From positions 60,178-124,177 of the forward strand of contig DATALQ010000038.1 of assembly GCA_036260935.1 (NCBI GenBank): a DNA stretch of 64,000 nt, in the 5' to 3' direction. Positions 1 to 8,781 of the stretch are shown here, piece by piece. This DNA is from JAEYOM01 sp036260935 (GTDB taxonomy: Bacteria; Bacillota; Clostridia; Acetivibrionales; DTU013). A model generated the notes under the pieces. That model made no database searches, was not told the origin of the DNA, and worked only from the letters and a program-made list of their open reading frames with translations. Position numbers and translations under genes: made by a program. How positions within the stretch are numbered: position 1 is the first letter of the stretch; every line of letters starts with the position of its first letter.

Positions 1-1
1 G

Positions 2-574
2 GGAGAATTGGTCGCAAATTATTGGAAGACTCATCCGGAAACCGACAAGAACAAGGATGGGGTCATGCAGTATGTCATGCTGAAGGGAGAGCCTGCCCAC
101 CAGGATGCGGAGCTTCGGACGAAGTATTCGGTGCAGACGGTTCAGGATGCGGGCATCGAGGTGGAAAAGCTGGCGGAGGATAATGCCAACTGGGACCGGA
201 TGAAAGGCCAGGAGAAAATGACAGCCTTTCTTGCGACTAACGGAGATAAAATCGAAGTGGTGTTTTCCAACAACGACGATATGGCGCTGGGAGCGATTGA
301 AGCGCTGAAAGCGGCCGGATATTTCAGGGACGGCAGATATATGCCGGTTGTTGGGATAGATGCGATCACCCCGGCGCTTCAGGCAGTCAAAGACGGGACA
401 CTGCTGGGAACGGTGTTCAATGACGGCAAAAACCAGGGCCGGGCCACCTTTAATCTCGCGTTTGCCCTTGCCCGCGGAAAGCCGGTCAGCAAGGAAACCG
501 TCGGGTATGATATTACGGACGGTAAATATATCTGGGTACCATATAAAAAAGTCACAAGGAATGATATTAAGTAG
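2..574 (+). CDS. mglB: Galactose/glucose-binding ABC transporter lipoprotein, C-terminal part (cut by window edge)
   Basis: This is the last ~190 residues of a periplasmic-binding-type sugar receptor; the reading frame is open to the left edge, so the real start lies outside the window. It aligns residue for residue with the complete paralogue that follows (shared LAEDNANWDR, NDDMALGAIEALKAAGYF, DGTLLGT and WVPYK). The calcium-loop-like DKNKDGVMQYVMLKGEP resembles the EF-hand-like loop of E. coli MglB. Known role of the family: it binds galactose/glucose outside the membrane and delivers it to MglAC. Tandem receptors for one transporter may widen substrate range or affinity (inference). The TTG at 8 is an internal codon, not the start. 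Confidence 0.9.
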   Translation, partial: GELVANYWKTHPETDKNKDGVMQYVMLKGEPAHQDAELRTKYSVQTVQDAGIEVEKLAEDNANWDRMKGQEKMTAFLATNGDKIEVVFSNNDDMALGAIEALKAAGYFRDGRYMPVVGIDAITPALQAVKDGTLLGTVFNDGKNQGRATFNLAFALARGKPVSKETVGYDITDGKYIWVPYKKVTRNDIK

Positions 575-634
575 GATTTTCAAGAATACATCGCAGGTTT
601 TTATATTCAATGGCCTGCAATCCTGAGATATTAT

Positions 635-674
635 GAAAGCACCCGGTACTATATTAAATTTTGGAGGTGCTTTC
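635..674 (+). promoter_or_regulatory. Hairpin that can mask the ribosome-binding site of the second mglB
   Basis: GAAAGCACC (635-643) is the exact reverse complement of GGTGCTTTC (666-674), with 22 bases between the arms. The right arm overlaps the Shine-Dalgarno sequence GGAGGTG (663-669) of the gene starting at 676. When folded, the RNA would partly hide the ribosome-binding site. This could set the ratio between the two receptors or act as a processing site. The pairing is seen in the sequence; a regulatory role is inferred. Confidence 0.4.
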
Positions 675-675
675 T

Positions 676-1692
676 GTGAAAAAGTTCGTTTCCTTTCTTC
701 TTGTATCACTGTTGATGGTAAGCATTTGCGCGGCCTGCACACCGGCAGACGGCGGAAAACCTTCCATCGGTGTAACCATCTACAAGTATGACGACACATT
801 CATGACTTCTGTACGTAACACAATCGCAGCGGAAGGGAAAGACCAGGCAAACGTTGAAATCGTTGACTGCCAGAATTCTCAGCCGACCTGTAATGACAAG
901 ATTGATATGTTTATTACCAAGAAGGTAAAATCTCTTGCCATCAACATGGTCGACCGTACCGCATCAGGCGTTATTATCGACAAAGCCAAGGCTAAGAACA
1001 TTCCGGTCGTGTTCTTCAACCGTCAGCCGTTGGAAGAAGACATGGCAAAATGGGATAAGGTTTATTATGTAGGCGCCCATGCTGAAGAATCCGGAGTTAT
1101 GGAAGGCCAGATGCTGGTCGATTATTGGAAGGCACACAAGGAAATGGATGTAAACGGCGATGGTGTAATGCAGTACGTTATGATCAAGGGTGAACCCGGA
1201 CACCAGGATTCTGAAGCACGGGCCAAATATTCTGTCGAGACCATAGATAAAGCCGGGATCAAAACTGAGAAACTGGCTGAAGACAATGCCAACTGGGATC
1301 GTGTAAAGGGGCAGGAAAAGATGGCTGCGTTCCTTACCGCCAACAGCGGCAAAATTGAAGCCGTTATCGCCTGCAACGACGATATGGCCCTCGGCGCCAT
1401 CGAAGCACTGAAGGCTGCAGGTTACTTCACCGGCGACAAATACATGCCTGTAGTAGGTGTTGACGCCACAGATCCCGGCCTTGAAGCGATCAAAGACGGC
1501 ACGCTTCTTGGAACAGCCTATAATGACGGTATAAACCAGGGAAAAGCAACATATAAGATAGCATACCTTCTTGCCAAGGGCGAAAAGGTGACCAAGGAGA
1601 ATGTAGGATATGACATAGTGGACGGCAAATATGTCTGGGTACCGTATAAGGGTATTACAAAGGCAAACATGAGTGAAGTTCCGCAAAAGTAA
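676..1692 (+). CDS. mglB: Galactose/glucose ABC transporter substrate-binding lipoprotein
   Basis: A complete ~338-residue sugar-binding lipoprotein of the MglB type. The start is the GTG at 676, because GGAGGTG at 663-669 sits at proper distance; the in-frame TTG at 661 lies on top of that site. The N-terminus (VKKFVSFLLVSLL...SICAAC) is a lipoprotein signal with the lipobox Cys, so the protein is anchored outside the membrane. IYKYDDTFM, the DVNGDGVMQYV calcium-type loop, LAEDNANWDR and NDDMALGAIEAL match the MglB family. It is the second of two tandem receptor genes and is followed by a terminator-like hairpin before mglA. That arrangement is common where much more receptor than ATPase is needed. 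A related sugar cannot be excluded. Confidence 0.93.
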   Translation: MKKFVSFLLVSLLMVSICAACTPADGGKPSIGVTIYKYDDTFMTSVRNTIAAEGKDQANVEIVDCQNSQPTCNDKIDMFITKKVKSLAINMVDRTASGVIIDKAKAKNIPVVFFNRQPLEEDMAKWDKVYYVGAHAEESGVMEGQMLVDYWKAHKEMDVNGDGVMQYVMIKGEPGHQDSEARAKYSVETIDKAGIKTEKLAEDNANWDRVKGQEKMAAFLTANSGKIEAVIACNDDMALGAIEALKAAGYFTGDKYMPVVGVDATDPGLEAIKDGTLLGTAYNDGINQGKATYKIAYLLAKGEKVTKENVGYDIVDGKYVWVPYKGITKANMSEVPQK

Positions 1693-1731
1693 CAACCGGC
1701 CGGATTCAGGATTACTGAATAAGATTTGAAT

Positions 1732-1770
1732 AAATCCATGGGGGGTTTTATGCCCCCCGGGATTTCTTTT
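1732..1770 (+). terminator. Terminator-like hairpin between mglB and mglA
   Basis: AAATCC...GGGGGG pairs with CCCCCC...GGATTT around a short loop and is followed by CTTTT. The distal gene mglA begins 36 bases later with no strong new promoter visible. This is therefore probably a leaky attenuator that keeps receptor transcripts in excess over mglAC (inference). Confidence 0.7.
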
Positions 1771-1805
1771 ATGACTGAACAAGAGTAGAACACAGGGGGA
1801 GTAAG

Positions 1806-3338
1806 ATGGATGAAAATGAGTTTGTATTGGAAATGAATCATATTTCTAAGGAATTTCCCGGTGTGAAAGCTCTCAATGACGTAACTGTCAAGCTCCGTGC
1901 AGGCACGGTTCATGCGCTGATGGGCGAAAACGGAGCCGGGAAATCGACATTGATGAAATGCCTTTTTGGTATTTACATCCAGGATTCGGGTGAAATCATT
2001 CTGGACGGGAAAAAGGTGGAGATCAATGATTCCAAAACTGCGCTGAATCTGGGGATTTCCATGATTCATCAGGAACTTCTGTCCATACCGTACCGCAGTG
2101 TTATGGAAAACATATGGCTTGGACGATTTCCCCTGAGACGGTTTCCTCTGAAAAGATTCGGCCCGATCAAACTGGTAAATCACAAGAAAATGCATAGTGA
2201 TACGGAAAAGTTGTTTAAGGACCTCAACATGGATATCGATCCTGCAGCCATTGTCAACAAGCTTTCAGTTTCGAAGATACAATCCATTGAGATTGCAAAG
2301 GCGACGTCCATGAATGCGAAAGTCATCATCATGGACGAACCGACCTCCTCCCTGACAGAGAATGAAGTCGAGCATTTGTTCAGAATCATACGCGATTTGA
2401 AAAAGCAAGGGGTAGCGATTATTTATATATCGCACAAAATTGAGGAAATCCTGCAGATCTCGGATGAGGTAACGATAATGCGGGATGGAATGTGTGTCGG
2501 GACATGGCCGTCCTCGGAGCTGACCATGGACATGATCATTTCCAGAATGGTAGGACGCGATCTGACTCATAGATTTCCAGAGCGTTTGAATATACCGTCG
2601 GATGTTGTGCTGAAGGTGGAAAACCTGACTTCTCCCTATCCGAAGTGCTTCCAAAATGTATCCTTTGATCTCCGCAAGGGGGAGATACTCGGTATCGGAG
2701 GACTGGTGGGAGCGCAGCGAACGGAACTGATCGAGGCGATTTTCGGGCTTAGGAGCATTGAGTCCGGGAGGATTTCGTTGAACGGCCGGGAAGTTAAAAT
2801 CAAATCACCGACGGAGGCTATCAAGCTGAAAATAGCACTGCTGACCGAGGAACGCAGGGCCAGCGGTATTTTTCCACTGCTTTCCGTACTGGAAAATACG
2901 GTGATCGCCAACCTGTCCAGATATGTGAAACGGCTGTTTCTGCTCGATGACAGGGGAAGACTCGCCGACACGTTGAAAAGTATAGACATGCTCCGCATAA
3001 AAACTCCTTCTTTTAAGGCGCTTATTAAGGATTTGTCCGGCGGAAACCAGCAAAAGGTCCTATTTGCCAAGTGGCTGCTGACCGAGCCGGATATATTGCT
3101 GCTTGACGAGCCGACACGCGGAATCGACGTCGGCGCAAAATTTGAAATTTATACGATTATCGCTAATCTGGCAATGCAGGGCAAGAGCATCATAATGATC
3201 TCTTCCGAAATGCCTGAATTACTTGGTATGTCGGACAGGATCATGGTCATGTGTGAAGGAAGGCTCTCCGGTGTTGTGAACGGGAAGGAAACCAACCAGG
3301 AAGAGATCATGCAGCTTGCTACCAAATTTATGGCATAG
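1806..3338 (+). CDS. mglA: Galactose/methyl galactoside ABC importer, ATP-binding protein
   Basis: A double-cassette ATPase of 510 residues, the normal size for sugar importers of the MglA/RbsA/XylG class. The first cassette has Walker A GENGAGKST (near residue 40) and Walker B VIIMDEPTSSL. The second has the signature LSGGNQQKVLFAKWL and LLLDEPTRGIDVG. As in the family, the second nucleotide site is degenerate: it has GIGGLVGAQRTEL instead of a Walker A. It energises uptake by the MglC channel from the inner membrane face. The ATG at 1806 follows a GGGGGAG site. It lies between mglB and mglC in one operon, 19 bases from mglC. Confidence 0.95.
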   Translation: MDENEFVLEMNHISKEFPGVKALNDVTVKLRAGTVHALMGENGAGKSTLMKCLFGIYIQDSGEIILDGKKVEINDSKTALNLGISMIHQELLSIPYRSVMENIWLGRFPLRRFPLKRFGPIKLVNHKKMHSDTEKLFKDLNMDIDPAAIVNKLSVSKIQSIEIAKATSMNAKVIIMDEPTSSLTENEVEHLFRIIRDLKKQGVAIIYISHKIEEILQISDEVTIMRDGMCVGTWPSSELTMDMIISRMVGRDLTHRFPERLNIPSDVVLKVENLTSPYPKCFQNVSFDLRKGEILGIGGLVGAQRTELIEAIFGLRSIESGRISLNGREVKIKSPTEAIKLKIALLTEERRASGIFPLLSVLENTVIANLSRYVKRLFLLDDRGRLADTLKSIDMLRIKTPSFKALIKDLSGGNQQKVLFAKWLLTEPDILLLDEPTRGIDVGAKFEIYTIIANLAMQGKSIIMISSEMPELLGMSDRIMVMCEGRLSGVVNGKETNQEEIMQLATKFMA

Positions 3339-3357
3339 GAAAGGCAGGAAACGGGCA

Positions 3358-4374
3358 ATGGACGATTTGAGATCGATGAATGGTTCCAAAAGAGTAATAG
3401 AGTTAATAAAACAAAATGCGATATTTGTGAGCCTTGTGGTTCTGGTCCTGATCATCATAGCAGTAAATCCGGCTTTTTTGAGTTTTACGGTCCTGCGTGA
3501 CATTCTGATCCAGGTATCGACAAGAATAATTATCGCACTGGGCGCCGCAATCGTTTTAATCACAGCGGGCTGCGATCTTTCAGCCGGACGTATGGTGGGT
3601 ATCGCCGCGGTACTATCGGGCTCCCTTCTTCAAACGCAGGAATATGCCAGAAGGTTTTATCCTAATATGCAGGATCTGCCCATATGGCTTCCGATTGTGG
3701 TCGGTATCGTCGCATGCTTGCTTTTTGGCCTTCTGAACGGTTTTTTTGTATCGCGGTTCAGTGTCCCGCCATTTATCGCAACTTTAGCAACCACCTGTAT
3801 TCTTTACGGTGCAAATTCCCTGTATGTCAGCATCAAACCGAACGAATCCCAGCCGATTGCCGGGTATCGTCCCGATTTTACCTTTCTGGGCTCCGGGTAT
3901 GTATTAGGGATTCCGGTCATCATCATGATTGCTGTTGCTGTTACGCTGATAACCTGGGTGTTGCTTAACAAGACAAGGTTTGGAAAGAATGTTTATGCGG
4001 TGGGCGGTAACGTCACCGCTGCCAGGGTATCGGGAATCAATGTGAATCGTACCTTGCTGGGTGTATATGCATATGCGGGGGCGCTTTACGGACTTGCCGG
4101 CGTTTTGGAATCCGCAAGGACCGGAGGCGCGAACAACAACTACGGCGTGGGTTATGAACTGGACGCCATAGCGGCCTCTGTCGTCGGTGGAGTCTCTCTG
4201 ATGGGCGGGATCGGTACTGTACCGGGTATTATAATCGGCGTCCTGATCTTTGGCGTACTGAATTACGGTTTGACCTTTGTGGGAATGAATCCGTATTGGC
4301 AGCAGATCATCAAAGGCGCCATCATTGTTGTAGCTGTTGCGTTCGATATAAGAAAGTATCTGACAAAAAAGTGA
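3358..4374 (+). CDS. mglC: Galactose/methyl galactoside ABC importer, permease
   Basis: An integral membrane permease of ~338 residues from the branched-chain/ribose/galactose permease superfamily. It has about eight to ten hydrophobic segments, starting at NAIFVSLVVLVLIIIAVNPAF. The family's conserved stretch reads NKTRFGKNVYAVGGNVTAARVSGI, followed by an SVVGGVSLMGGIGTVPG loop that contacts the ATPase. The ATG at 3358 follows AAAGGCAGG; the longer reading frame from 3316 runs back over the end of mglA and lacks a ribosome-binding site. It is the last gene of the mgl operon. No clear terminator is seen before the next gene. Confidence 0.94.
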   Translation: MDDLRSMNGSKRVIELIKQNAIFVSLVVLVLIIIAVNPAFLSFTVLRDILIQVSTRIIIALGAAIVLITAGCDLSAGRMVGIAAVLSGSLLQTQEYARRFYPNMQDLPIWLPIVVGIVACLLFGLLNGFFVSRFSVPPFIATLATTCILYGANSLYVSIKPNESQPIAGYRPDFTFLGSGYVLGIPVIIMIAVAVTLITWVLLNKTRFGKNVYAVGGNVTAARVSGINVNRTLLGVYAYAGALYGLAGVLESARTGGANNNYGVGYELDAIAASVVGGVSLMGGIGTVPGIIIGVLIFGVLNYGLTFVGMNPYWQQIIKGAIIVVAVAFDIRKYLTKK

Positions 4375-4491
4375 ATTACTTTGGGCAGTTCCCCAATTAA
4401 TTATTTATATATTGTAATTTCTACATTATTGTCGATATAATTATATGGGAATTGTCATGTAGTTCATTATTTTGATGATGAGAGGTATCAT

Positions 4492-6357
4492 ATGCATAAA
4501 AGCAGAAATACCGAAGACCGCACAGTGGGAAGCAGCAGGCTCCATGACATAAGCAGATCGGTCGAATTGGCATATATCGCAGTCTGCGCTTCTATCTACA
4601 TAGTAATGGCTTTTGCTTTACGTTATTCCAGCCAAGGCTTTTTCGATCAGTTCATTTTTTTCGGAGTCAAGTTTTACAATTACGTATATAGCGGCATTAT
4701 GGCCCAGATTCAAGTGCTTGCGTGCGTATACCTTGTCGTTAATACCATGTACAGAGGCTATATCGCGGCCATTCTGCTGAATGTCTACGGGATCGTGTTT
4801 TCAGCGGGGGGGATCATTTTTGGCCGGGCACAGGATCCGCTTCCGGGGATAATAGCTTATATCGGCACCATTCTAACCGTAACAGCAATATATAATTATA
4901 AAAACAAGCTGAATAGATCCATTGTAGAACTTTCCAGGCAGAAAGAGGAACTGACTTCTCTTTATGAGGAGATTTCTGTATCTCAGGACAAATTGTATAA
5001 TCAGAATGAGCAGCTGCTAAAATACAACAGGATAATGAAGGACAATGAAAAACAGCTTGAGCAAATGGCCTACTACGATACTTTGACAGGCCTGCCGAAC
5101 CGCAAGATGATCATTGAGGAGCTCGAAAATCAGTTAAGATCCTCGGAAAAGGACCGCAGTAATTTCGCATTTGTCTTCATAGACCTCGATAATTTCAAGG
5201 AAATCAACGATATGCTGGGTCATCATGTGGGCGATATCATATTGAAAGCCGTAGTTGGACGCTGCATGCTAAGAATTAATGAGGCTGATCTGCTGGGCCG
5301 GCTCGGCGGCGACGAGTTCGCCCTGATCATCCGGCGCGATCTGAGCCGGCAGGATGTCGTAGAATATACGGAATCTATAAAGGCTTCTATTTCCGAAGTC
5401 ATAATGTATGAGACCAAAGAAATCTATATCAATGCCAGCCTGGGTATTTCCATGTACCCCGCCGACGGAGAAAATTCCGCAGATCTGTTGAAATGTGCCG
5501 ATATGGCGATGTACTCGGTCAAATATTCAGGTAAGAACGGCATACGCTTTTTCTCAAAATCCATGGAGGATGCACTTTTAAGAAGGGTTCAGCTCGAGAA
5601 CGGGTTGAAGTCGGCGCTTTTAAACAATGAGCTTTACGTTATGTTTCAGCCGCAATATTATTGTGACACTCAAAAGGTCAGAGGCTTCGAAGTGCTGGCA
5701 AGATGGCATTCCGAAGAACTTGGCGAAATCGGCCCTTCGGAATTCATACCTATTGCAGAGAAAACCGGGCTTATTGTTGAAATAGGCGAATGGATTCTTG
5801 AGACTGCCATGGAGAAATTCAAAGCTATAGAGTCAGCAAGTCATTCAAATATAGTACTTTCAGCAAATATTTCAGTCGTGCAGATACTCCAGCCTTCATT
5901 TGTAAAAATGGTGAAGAAGGTCTTGAGTGAAACAGGCTTCGACGCCGGATCTCTGGAAGTCGAGGTCACTGAATCCATACTGATTTCGTACCCGGAAAAG
6001 GTTATAGACGCCTTGAATCAGTTAAAAGCCATGGGCATCCGTATCGCGCTCGATGACTTCGGGACAGGGTACGCTTCACTGAAATATTTCCAGATACTTC
6101 CCATAGATACCCTAAAAATAGATAAATCCTTCATAGACAAGATTGATGGTTCAGGTGTGGAGAACAGTATAATCAACGCTATTATAGCGATGGCGCATGA
6201 ACAGCGTATTACAGTTATTGCAGAAGGAGTTGAAAATACCATTCAGCTTGGCTACCTCAAGAAACATGGATGCGGCTGCGTGCAGGGTTTCCTGCTCAAC
6301 AGGCCCCTTCATTTCGAACAGCTGGCTTGTATGCCGGAGTTGACCCGAGACGCCTGA
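4492..6357 (+). CDS. Membrane GGDEF-EAL protein (c-di-GMP turnover)
   Basis: A 621-residue protein with about four N-terminal membrane segments (residues ~20-130), a coiled coil (~140-195), a GGDEF domain and a C-terminal EAL domain. The cyclase motif GRLGGDEF is intact. The upstream product-inhibition site is NEAD rather than RxxD, so feedback control is probably lost. The phosphodiesterase domain has EVLARW in place of EAL, NISVVQ, EVTESI, DDFGTGYASL, KIDKSFI and EGVEN, so its metal and substrate residues are present and it should be active. Family knowledge: such hybrids make or break cyclic di-GMP in response to a signal sensed by the membrane part. A PilZ receptor candidate is at 60308. 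It stands alone, with a GAGAGG site before the ATG. Confidence 0.92.
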   Translation: MHKSRNTEDRTVGSSRLHDISRSVELAYIAVCASIYIVMAFALRYSSQGFFDQFIFFGVKFYNYVYSGIMAQIQVLACVYLVVNTMYRGYIAAILLNVYGIVFSAGGIIFGRAQDPLPGIIAYIGTILTVTAIYNYKNKLNRSIVELSRQKEELTSLYEEISVSQDKLYNQNEQLLKYNRIMKDNEKQLEQMAYYDTLTGLPNRKMIIEELENQLRSSEKDRSNFAFVFIDLDNFKEINDMLGHHVGDIILKAVVGRCMLRINEADLLGRLGGDEFALIIRRDLSRQDVVEYTESIKASISEVIMYETKEIYINASLGISMYPADGENSADLLKCADMAMYSVKYSGKNGIRFFSKSMEDALLRRVQLENGLKSALLNNELYVMFQPQYYCDTQKVRGFEVLARWHSEELGEIGPSEFIPIAEKTGLIVEIGEWILETAMEKFKAIESASHSNIVLSANISVVQILQPSFVKMVKKVLSETGFDAGSLEVEVTESILISYPEKVIDALNQLKAMGIRIALDDFGTGYASLKYFQILPIDTLKIDKSFIDKIDGSGVENSIINAIIAMAHEQRITVIAEGVENTIQLGYLKKHGCGCVQGFLLNRPLHFEQLACMPELTRDA

Positions 6358-6467
6358 TGTTGGTATAAAAGATGCAGTAGCGAGTTTAAGGTCATATATA
6401 AAGGTCATATAAAGACTAGAGAAAATGAAGGATTACCGCATGATTCCTGCAAAAGTCTAAAAATCTA

Positions 6468-6496
6468 TTGCATAAATAACTTTCGCATGCTAGAAT
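6468..6496 (+). promoter_or_regulatory. Sigma-A type promoter in the 330-base gap before asnA
   Basis: TTGCAT (6468-6473) and TAGAAT (6491-6496) are separated by exactly 17 bases. Transcription would start near 6503, well ahead of the terminator at 6552 and ~185 bases before asnA. Confidence 0.5.
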
Positions 6497-6502
6497 TAAA
6501 TC

Positions 6503-6597
6503 AGTACGAAATAATCGTAAATATTTAGAGACATATGTTAAGCAGCCGACGGGCATACTCGATGATGAGGTCATATTTTCGAGTTATGCCTTTTTTG
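6503..6597 (+). ncRNA. Candidate short leader RNA or small RNA ahead of asnA
   Basis: A transcript from the promoter at 6468-6496 would be ~95 nt and end at the terminator 6552-6597. Its 5' part forms a small hairpin, TACGA/TCGTA with loop AATAA (6505-6519). I do not recognise a known riboswitch class. It could be an attenuator controlling asnA or a free-standing small RNA. The rest of the gap 6358-6687 is AT-rich, with nothing else seen. Confidence 0.3.
6552..6597 (+). terminator. Intrinsic terminator upstream of asnA
   Basis: GGCATACTCGA pairs with TCGAGTTATGCC (one bulged base) and is followed by TTTTTTGTTT. This is a classic rho-independent terminator ~90 bases before the asnA start. Confidence 0.75.
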
Positions 6598-6687
6598 TTT
6601 GAATTTTTATTTACCATATAATGCAGAATATATTTAATTTATCCTTTAGAAAATATGGGTAATAACAGCTATTAAGGGGTGAAAGCT

Positions 6688-7701
6688 ATGAAAGAGAGAT
6701 TGATTTTACCTTCCGACTATAAATCCCGCCTCGATATCATGGAGACAGAAGAGGCGATTAAGCTTTTAAAAGACTTCTTTGAAAACAACCTGTCAAAAGC
6801 GTTGAATCTGAGGAGGGTTTCCGCCCCATTGTTCGTGAAACCCGAGACTGGCCTCAACGATAATCTCAATGGTGTTGAAAGGCCTGTCGCTTTTGATGTC
6901 AAAGGGTTTAACGGGGATACGGTAGAGGTCGTGCAATCCCTTGCCAAATGGAAGCGGATGGCGCTGAAGCGTTACGGCTTCAGGGTGGGAAGAGGCTTGT
7001 GCACCGATATGTACGCAATACGCAGGGATGAAGATCTGGACAATCTGAGTTCAGTATATGTGGATCAATGGGACTGGGAGAAAGTCATAAAAAAAGAGAA
7101 TAGAAATACCGAAACCTTGCTAAAAACGGTATCAGGCATTTATGAAGTCCTGAAGAGGGCTGAGAGTTATATCTGCAGTGTTTATCCGAAGCTTCAGAAG
7201 ATGCTTCCGGAAAAGATTTTCGTTATTACGACGCAGGAGCTTGAAGAGCTTTATCCGGAGCTCCCGCCGAAGCAAAGGGAAGAAGCGGTTACACGGGATA
7301 AGAAGGCAGTATTTTTAATGAAGATAGGCGGGTTTCTCAAATCGGGAATAAAACACGATGAAAGGGCGCCGGATTACGATGATTGGGAGCTTAACGGAGA
7401 TATCATTTTTTGGTACCCTATTTTAAACAAGGCTTTTGAGATCTCTTCGATGGGTATCAGGGTTGATGAGGTTTCACTGGTAAAACAGCTGCAACTTGCC
7501 GGGTGTGAGGACCGTGTGAATATGAAATTCCACAGGGATGTTATCGAAGGCCGCCTGCCTTATACCATAGGCGGTGGTATCGGCCAGTCCAGGCTGTTCA
7601 TGTTCCTGCTGAACAAGGCTCACATCGGCGAGGTTCAGGCATCGGTATGGCCTGAGGACATAGTGGAGGCCTGTGAAGGCGCAAACATTGCAATTCTCTG
7701 A
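6688..7701 (+). CDS. asnA: Aspartate-ammonia ligase (asparagine synthetase A)
   Basis: Makes asparagine from aspartate, ammonia and ATP in the cytoplasm. The ~337-residue length and the class-II aminoacyl-tRNA-synthetase-like core are those of AsnA. LNDNLNGVERPVAFD near the N-terminus, VVQSLAKWKR, YVDQWDWEKVI and the C-terminal LPYTIGGGIGQSRLFMFLL are hallmark segments. The start is the ATG at 6688, eight bases after AAGGGG; the in-frame GTG at 6679 overlaps that site. It has its own short leader with a terminator upstream, which suggests attenuation control (inference). Confidence 0.96.
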   Translation: MKERLILPSDYKSRLDIMETEEAIKLLKDFFENNLSKALNLRRVSAPLFVKPETGLNDNLNGVERPVAFDVKGFNGDTVEVVQSLAKWKRMALKRYGFRVGRGLCTDMYAIRRDEDLDNLSSVYVDQWDWEKVIKKENRNTETLLKTVSGIYEVLKRAESYICSVYPKLQKMLPEKIFVITTQELEELYPELPPKQREEAVTRDKKAVFLMKIGGFLKSGIKHDERAPDYDDWELNGDIIFWYPILNKAFEISSMGIRVDEVSLVKQLQLAGCEDRVNMKFHRDVIEGRLPYTIGGGIGQSRLFMFLLNKAHIGEVQASVWPEDIVEACEGANIAIL

Positions 7702-7871
7702 GCTGCCGCCGACGTTTCAACGCCGACGGCTGTACGATTTTTAAATGGAAAGTTCTTAAAGTATTAGACATCGCAAAATAGCATATTATAAAACTAGACT
7801 GAATGCATAATAAATAATTATGCATTTTTTACGTACCTGGGAGAAAGGTTTTAATCTGTGGAGGTGTAGCT

Positions 7872-8573
7872 TTGGGCAGGTACAGGATTGCATCAGTATA
7901 CTTTTTGGCCGTGCTGTTTGCGTTGTCACTGACACAGATATTTATAGATGCGCATGCGGAAGTTTCGGCATATGCAAATATACAGGCGGAAGAAAGGACA
8001 TACACGATATTTATAGAGATAGAGGATAAAACATTATATTTGCTGGAAAACGGCAAATGCGTCAAGGAATACAGGATTGCGTCCGGAATGTCTGGCCTTC
8101 CTTCGCCTCTGGGCTGCTGGAAGATAGTCGAAAAAGGTGACTGGGGCGAGGGTTTTGGAGGCAGGTGGATGGGACTTGATGTGCCCTGGGGCACATATGG
8201 GATCCATGGGACGCTTGCCGACGGGTCCATCGGATCTGCAGCCAGCCATGGCTGTATACGCATGTTCAGTGAAGATGTGGCCGAGCTCTATAGCCTGGTA
8301 CCGGTCGGAACGGATGTTGTAATTGTAAATGGACAGTTTGGGCCCTTCGGCAGGGGGTTTGCCGAAATCAATCCGGGGGACAGGGGCTCCGACGTCTATG
8401 CAATACAGCAGAGGCTCAAGCAGCTGGGATATTATAACGGGCCGTTCGACGGCATTTATGAGGATGATCTGAAAAAGGCACTGCACAAATTCCAGCGAGC
8501 TAACAAAATGAAGGCTCAAAATACGATCACCTATGACGTATGGCTCAAGATGGACTTCAGGGAATTCGAATGA
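7872..8573 (+). CDS. Secreted L,D-transpeptidase with peptidoglycan-binding domain
   Basis: A cell-wall enzyme of 233 residues. The N-terminal ~35 residues are a signal peptide. Residues ~42-165 form a YkuD domain with the catalytic stretch IHG (His112)...SHGCIR (His126, Cys128, Arg130). Residues ~170-230 form a PG_binding_1 domain (RGSDVYAIQQRLKQLGYY...ALHKFQ). Members cross-link peptidoglycan 3-3 or attach proteins to it; in spore formers some act in the spore cortex. The start is TTG at 7872, preceded by GGAGGTG at the right distance. It is a single gene. A GC-rich dyad after asnA (7703-7735) may end the upstream transcript. Confidence 0.9.
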   Translation: MGRYRIASVYFLAVLFALSLTQIFIDAHAEVSAYANIQAEERTYTIFIEIEDKTLYLLENGKCVKEYRIASGMSGLPSPLGCWKIVEKGDWGEGFGGRWMGLDVPWGTYGIHGTLADGSIGSAASHGCIRMFSEDVAELYSLVPVGTDVVIVNGQFGPFGRGFAEINPGDRGSDVYAIQQRLKQLGYYNGPFDGIYEDDLKKALHKFQRANKMKAQNTITYDVWLKMDFREFE

Positions 8574-8781
8574 ATTAGTCGGAAGATGTGGAAATACCTT
8601 AATTATTTGGGATGCTTTCCGTCCTGATTCGGGCTGGAGAGGCACCCCATTTTATGTTGGGAATAAAAGAAATCGATAACTAATATGACATCCTGCTGTC
8701 ATTTTATTAATATATAATAAGATAAACTCGATTCAGCAATTTCCTACATAAGAGATTTTCATTTTGGGAAGGGTGGTATAA

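Noticed and set aside
964..1782. 272-codon minus-strand frame opposite mglB
   Set aside because: It is a shadow of a well-supported plus-strand gene, without a ribosome site or recognisable family.
6503..6597. T-box or c-di-GMP riboswitch upstream of asnA
   Set aside because: No T-box sequence (such as TGGN) or specifier loop and no GEMM core could be found by eye; only a terminator and one small hairpin are supported.
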